Positions 6,870 through 8,123 of a stretch of DNA of 8,123 bases are shown here, piece after piece. The notes beneath the pieces were generated by a model. The model saw only the letters and a program-made list of their open reading frames with translations, did no database searches and was not told the DNA's origin. Position 1 is the stretch's first letter. Each line of letters starts with the position of its first letter. The position numbers and the translations under genes were made by a program. Location: positions 1 to 8,123 of the forward strand of contig QMOC01000089.1 of NCBI GenBank assembly GCA_003648085.1. Direction: 5' to 3'. Origin of the DNA: Chloroflexota bacterium (GTDB taxonomy: Bacteria > Chloroflexota > Anaerolineae > B4-G1).

Positions 6870-7932
6870 ATTCCCCTCCCCCGTACTGACCGGCCGCTTC
6901 GCTCTTGGGAATGCGTTCCAATCGCATGAGCGGCGGTGTGGTCCCATACGGCAACTTCGGTGGCAACTCAATGTTAAAACGTTCCATTATATATTGCAAC
7001 GTGACCGATTCCGTGGTCACCGGTCCCGTTTCGCCAGCCGAGCGCAGCAGCAAGTTGATCCGTGCACCGGCCGCGAGGGCGTAGTCCAGCACTATGGCAT
7101 CCTGCCGCGTGACGATTAGAATCAACGGTTCGACCTCTGCTCGCGGGGGAGGCGTAGGCTGTTGCTCCTCGGGCAGTTCTTCCCCTTCAGCAGGGGGCCG
7201 CTCCTCCATCGGCCACTCGCCCACATACAATACCTCAGCATCTTGGACCGTCAGTTGCGTCACCAGCCGTGGGCGCTGCCCCTCACTGGACGTCACGTTG
7301 ACCAGCCAGCCGTTGGGTAAAACCTCCAGTCGCCCCATCGGCCCACTCACGCAACCTTCACCCTCAGGCGGAGAGATGCAGGCCATGTTGTTAGGCAGGA
7401 TGGTCTGGGTCTCCTCATCCAAATCCACCATTAACAGTGAAAGTATGATGTCCACATGGTCGCCCGGCCGGAGCGCCCAGGCCACGCTAGAATAGCGCGC
7501 CACCGGCAATGCATAAGCCACCTTTCCCGGCGGGATCCGAAGCGCTGCGTCAGAGCCCACGGCGCCCATGTCGCCCGCCTCCTCGGTGAGCATATCCTCC
7601 AGAAGCGGCATCTCCCGCACAATGTCCACGCGGGCAACGCGGCCATAGACAGCCTCGAGATCGGTGATCGCCCCTTCAGGCACCGCGTCTGCCGGCCAAC
7701 TTTGTAAAGCCACGGCGTTAATGTCCTCGGTGATGCGCATGCCACGGGGGATGTTTTGCACCGCCACGACAATCTCGGTCACACCCGTGGGCAATTCCGG
7801 CTGAGGAGTGCCCTCAGGGACAGGCGTGGTCGCCTGCTGGACACCTCGGCTTCTTAGCAAAAGCAACCCCACTGCCAGTGCCCCGACAAAGAGGATGCCA
7901 CCCACAATGATGAGTATTCTGCCACCGCGCAT
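6868..7932 (-). CDS. cpaB: Flp pilus assembly protein CpaB/RcpC (SAF plus RcpC domain)
   Basis: This 354-residue protein is membrane-anchored by one N-terminal helix (about 5-26, preceded by basic residues), with the rest extracytoplasmic. A Thr/Pro-rich spacer (34-50) leads to the SAF domain (about 52-115) with the family motif VAVQNIPRGMRITEDI (56-71). The RcpC/CpaB domain (about 130-300) contains the hallmark WALRPGDHVDIILSL (152-166). A Pro/Glu-rich insertion at about 241-268 interrupts this domain and probably forms a surface loop. The only two cysteines, C185 and C194, could form a disulfide. In Gram-negative Tad systems RcpC works beside the outer-membrane secretin. No secretin is seen here, so the role is likely support of the pilus in the envelope. 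ATG 7932 is preceded by AGGAGG at 5-6 nt. It is the first gene of the visible run, with 14 nt to cpaE. Confidence 0.9.
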   Translation of the reverse strand: MRGGRILIIVGGILFVGALAVGLLLLRSRGVQQATTPVPEGTPQPELPTGVTEIVVAVQNIPRGMRITEDINAVALQSWPADAVPEGAITDLEAVYGRVARVDIVREMPLLEDMLTEEAGDMGAVGSDAALRIPPGKVAYALPVARYSSVAWALRPGDHVDIILSLLMVDLDEETQTILPNNMACISPPEGEGCVSGPMGRLEVLPNGWLVNVTSSEGQRPRLVTQLTVQDAEVLYVGEWPMEERPPAEGEELPEEQQPTPPPRAEVEPLILIVTRQDAIVLDYALAAGARINLLLRSAGETGPVTTESVTLQYIMERFNIELPPKLPYGTTPPLMRLERIPKSEAAGQYGGGE

Positions 7933-7947
7933 TTCTGCCTCCTTTGA

Positions 7948-7977
7948 TGTCTAGCCCAGTTTTCGGCTTCCACTCAA
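7948..7977 (-). promoter_or_regulatory. Possible promoter of the tad operon
   Basis: On the minus strand TTGAGT (7972-7977) and TAGACA (7948-7953) are spaced by 18 nt. They match the -35 and -10 hexamers only partly. Transcription from here would leave a leader of roughly 10 nt covering the Shine-Dalgarno. This is a weak prediction. A promoter upstream of the window, or an alternative sigma factor site, is equally possible. Confidence 0.2.
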
Positions 7978-8034
7978 ACCGGAACAGAATAAGTTCAATT
8001 GTGACTACTCAGCCACCCCGCCGAACTCAGAATC

Positions 8035-8105
8035 GGACGCAGATTCACGCAGATTTTCGCAGATAAGATCAAAAAATCAGCGTTTATCAGCGTTCATCTG
8101 CGTCC
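8035..8105. repeat. 71-bp dyad-symmetric intergenic element of six phased heptamers
   Basis: CGCAGAT occurs at 8038, 8048 and 8058. The matching inverted units ATCAGCG (8076, 8086) and ATCTGCG (8096) follow, all at exact 10-bp steps and symmetric about base 8070. The outer 10 bp, GGACGCAGAT/ATCTGCGTCC (8035-8044 and 8096-8105), pair perfectly. Inner arms pair in blocks of 3-4 bp with small internal mismatches, and the centre (8065-8075) is A-rich. The element resembles dispersed intergenic 'CGCAGAT' palindromes I recall from several bacterial genomes, so a mobile or repetitive origin (MITE/REP-like) is likely. A phased protein-binding site is the alternative. There is no coding potential. Confidence 0.65.
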
Positions 8106-8123
8106 TAAAGAATATGTTTCAAC

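Noticed and set aside
6302..6889. A 195-codon plus-strand open frame
   Set aside because: It is antisense to the receiver and P-loop region of cpaE and has no recognisable motif or convincing ribosome binding site.
7965..7977. A 13-mer GGCTTCCACTCAA matching 12 of 13 bases at 1360-1372
   Set aside because: A rough estimate gives around twenty such near-matching 13-mer pairs by chance in 8 kb, so a shared regulatory site is not supported.
8116..8123. GTTTCAAC at the window end, resembling part of a CRISPR repeat
   Set aside because: Only eight bases with no repeat-spacer periodicity in the window; chance is sufficient.

Overview
All recognisable genes in this window lie on the minus strand, so the layout is described from high to low coordinates. 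It is a tight run of bacterial genes, moderately GC-rich by eye: five genes of a Tad/Flp-type pilus machine (cpaB/rcpC, a receiver-fused cpaE/tadZ, cpaF/tadA, tadB, tadC), then comF, then a long-form hibernation promoting factor gene (hpf), then the 5' part of a probable nucleotidyltransferase-fold gene that leaves the window at base 1. The protein style and the gene order, with cpaB directly followed by cpaE and no secretin (cpaC/rcpA) or lipoprotein gene between them, fit a bacterium without a conventional outer membrane. Chloroflexota is my best guess. This is inferred from sequence style and memory, not from a search.

Region by region. 7933-8123 is non-coding. It holds a 71-bp dyad-symmetric element built from six related heptamers at a 10-bp period, and the leader of the pilus operon. 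2113-7932 encodes the pilus assembly apparatus: CpaB (extracytoplasmic SAF/RcpC protein), CpaE (response-regulator receiver fused to a MinD/ParA-like ATPase with an altered P-loop), CpaF (secretion ATPase) and the platform proteins TadB and TadC. Gaps between these genes are only 14-52 nt, and Shine-Dalgarno sequences are present, so they are very probably one operon. comF follows tadC after a 4-nt gap. A 133-nt spacer between comF and hpf carries a REP-like pair of hairpins. After hpf comes a short spacer with a strong hairpin, then the partial NTP-transferase-like gene.

How they work together. CpaF powers, and TadB/TadC form, the inner-membrane motor for pilin polymerisation. CpaE probably places or switches this motor, and its intact receiver implies control by phosphorylation. 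CpaB supports the pilus outside the membrane. ComF is a phosphoribosyltransferase-fold protein known from DNA uptake in naturally competent bacteria. Its position next to tadC suggests, but does not prove, that this pilus takes part in transformation. HPF dimerises ribosomes in starvation or stationary phase. Its adjacency to comF recalls comFC-hpf neighbourhoods in Firmicutes. No pilin, prepilin peptidase, TadE/F/G or sensor kinase gene is present. No tRNA, rRNA, CRISPR array or transposase was seen. I found no clearly unprecedented system. The most distinctive points are the CpaE fusion with its P-loop change, the tad-comF-hpf linkage and the two palindromic intergenic elements.
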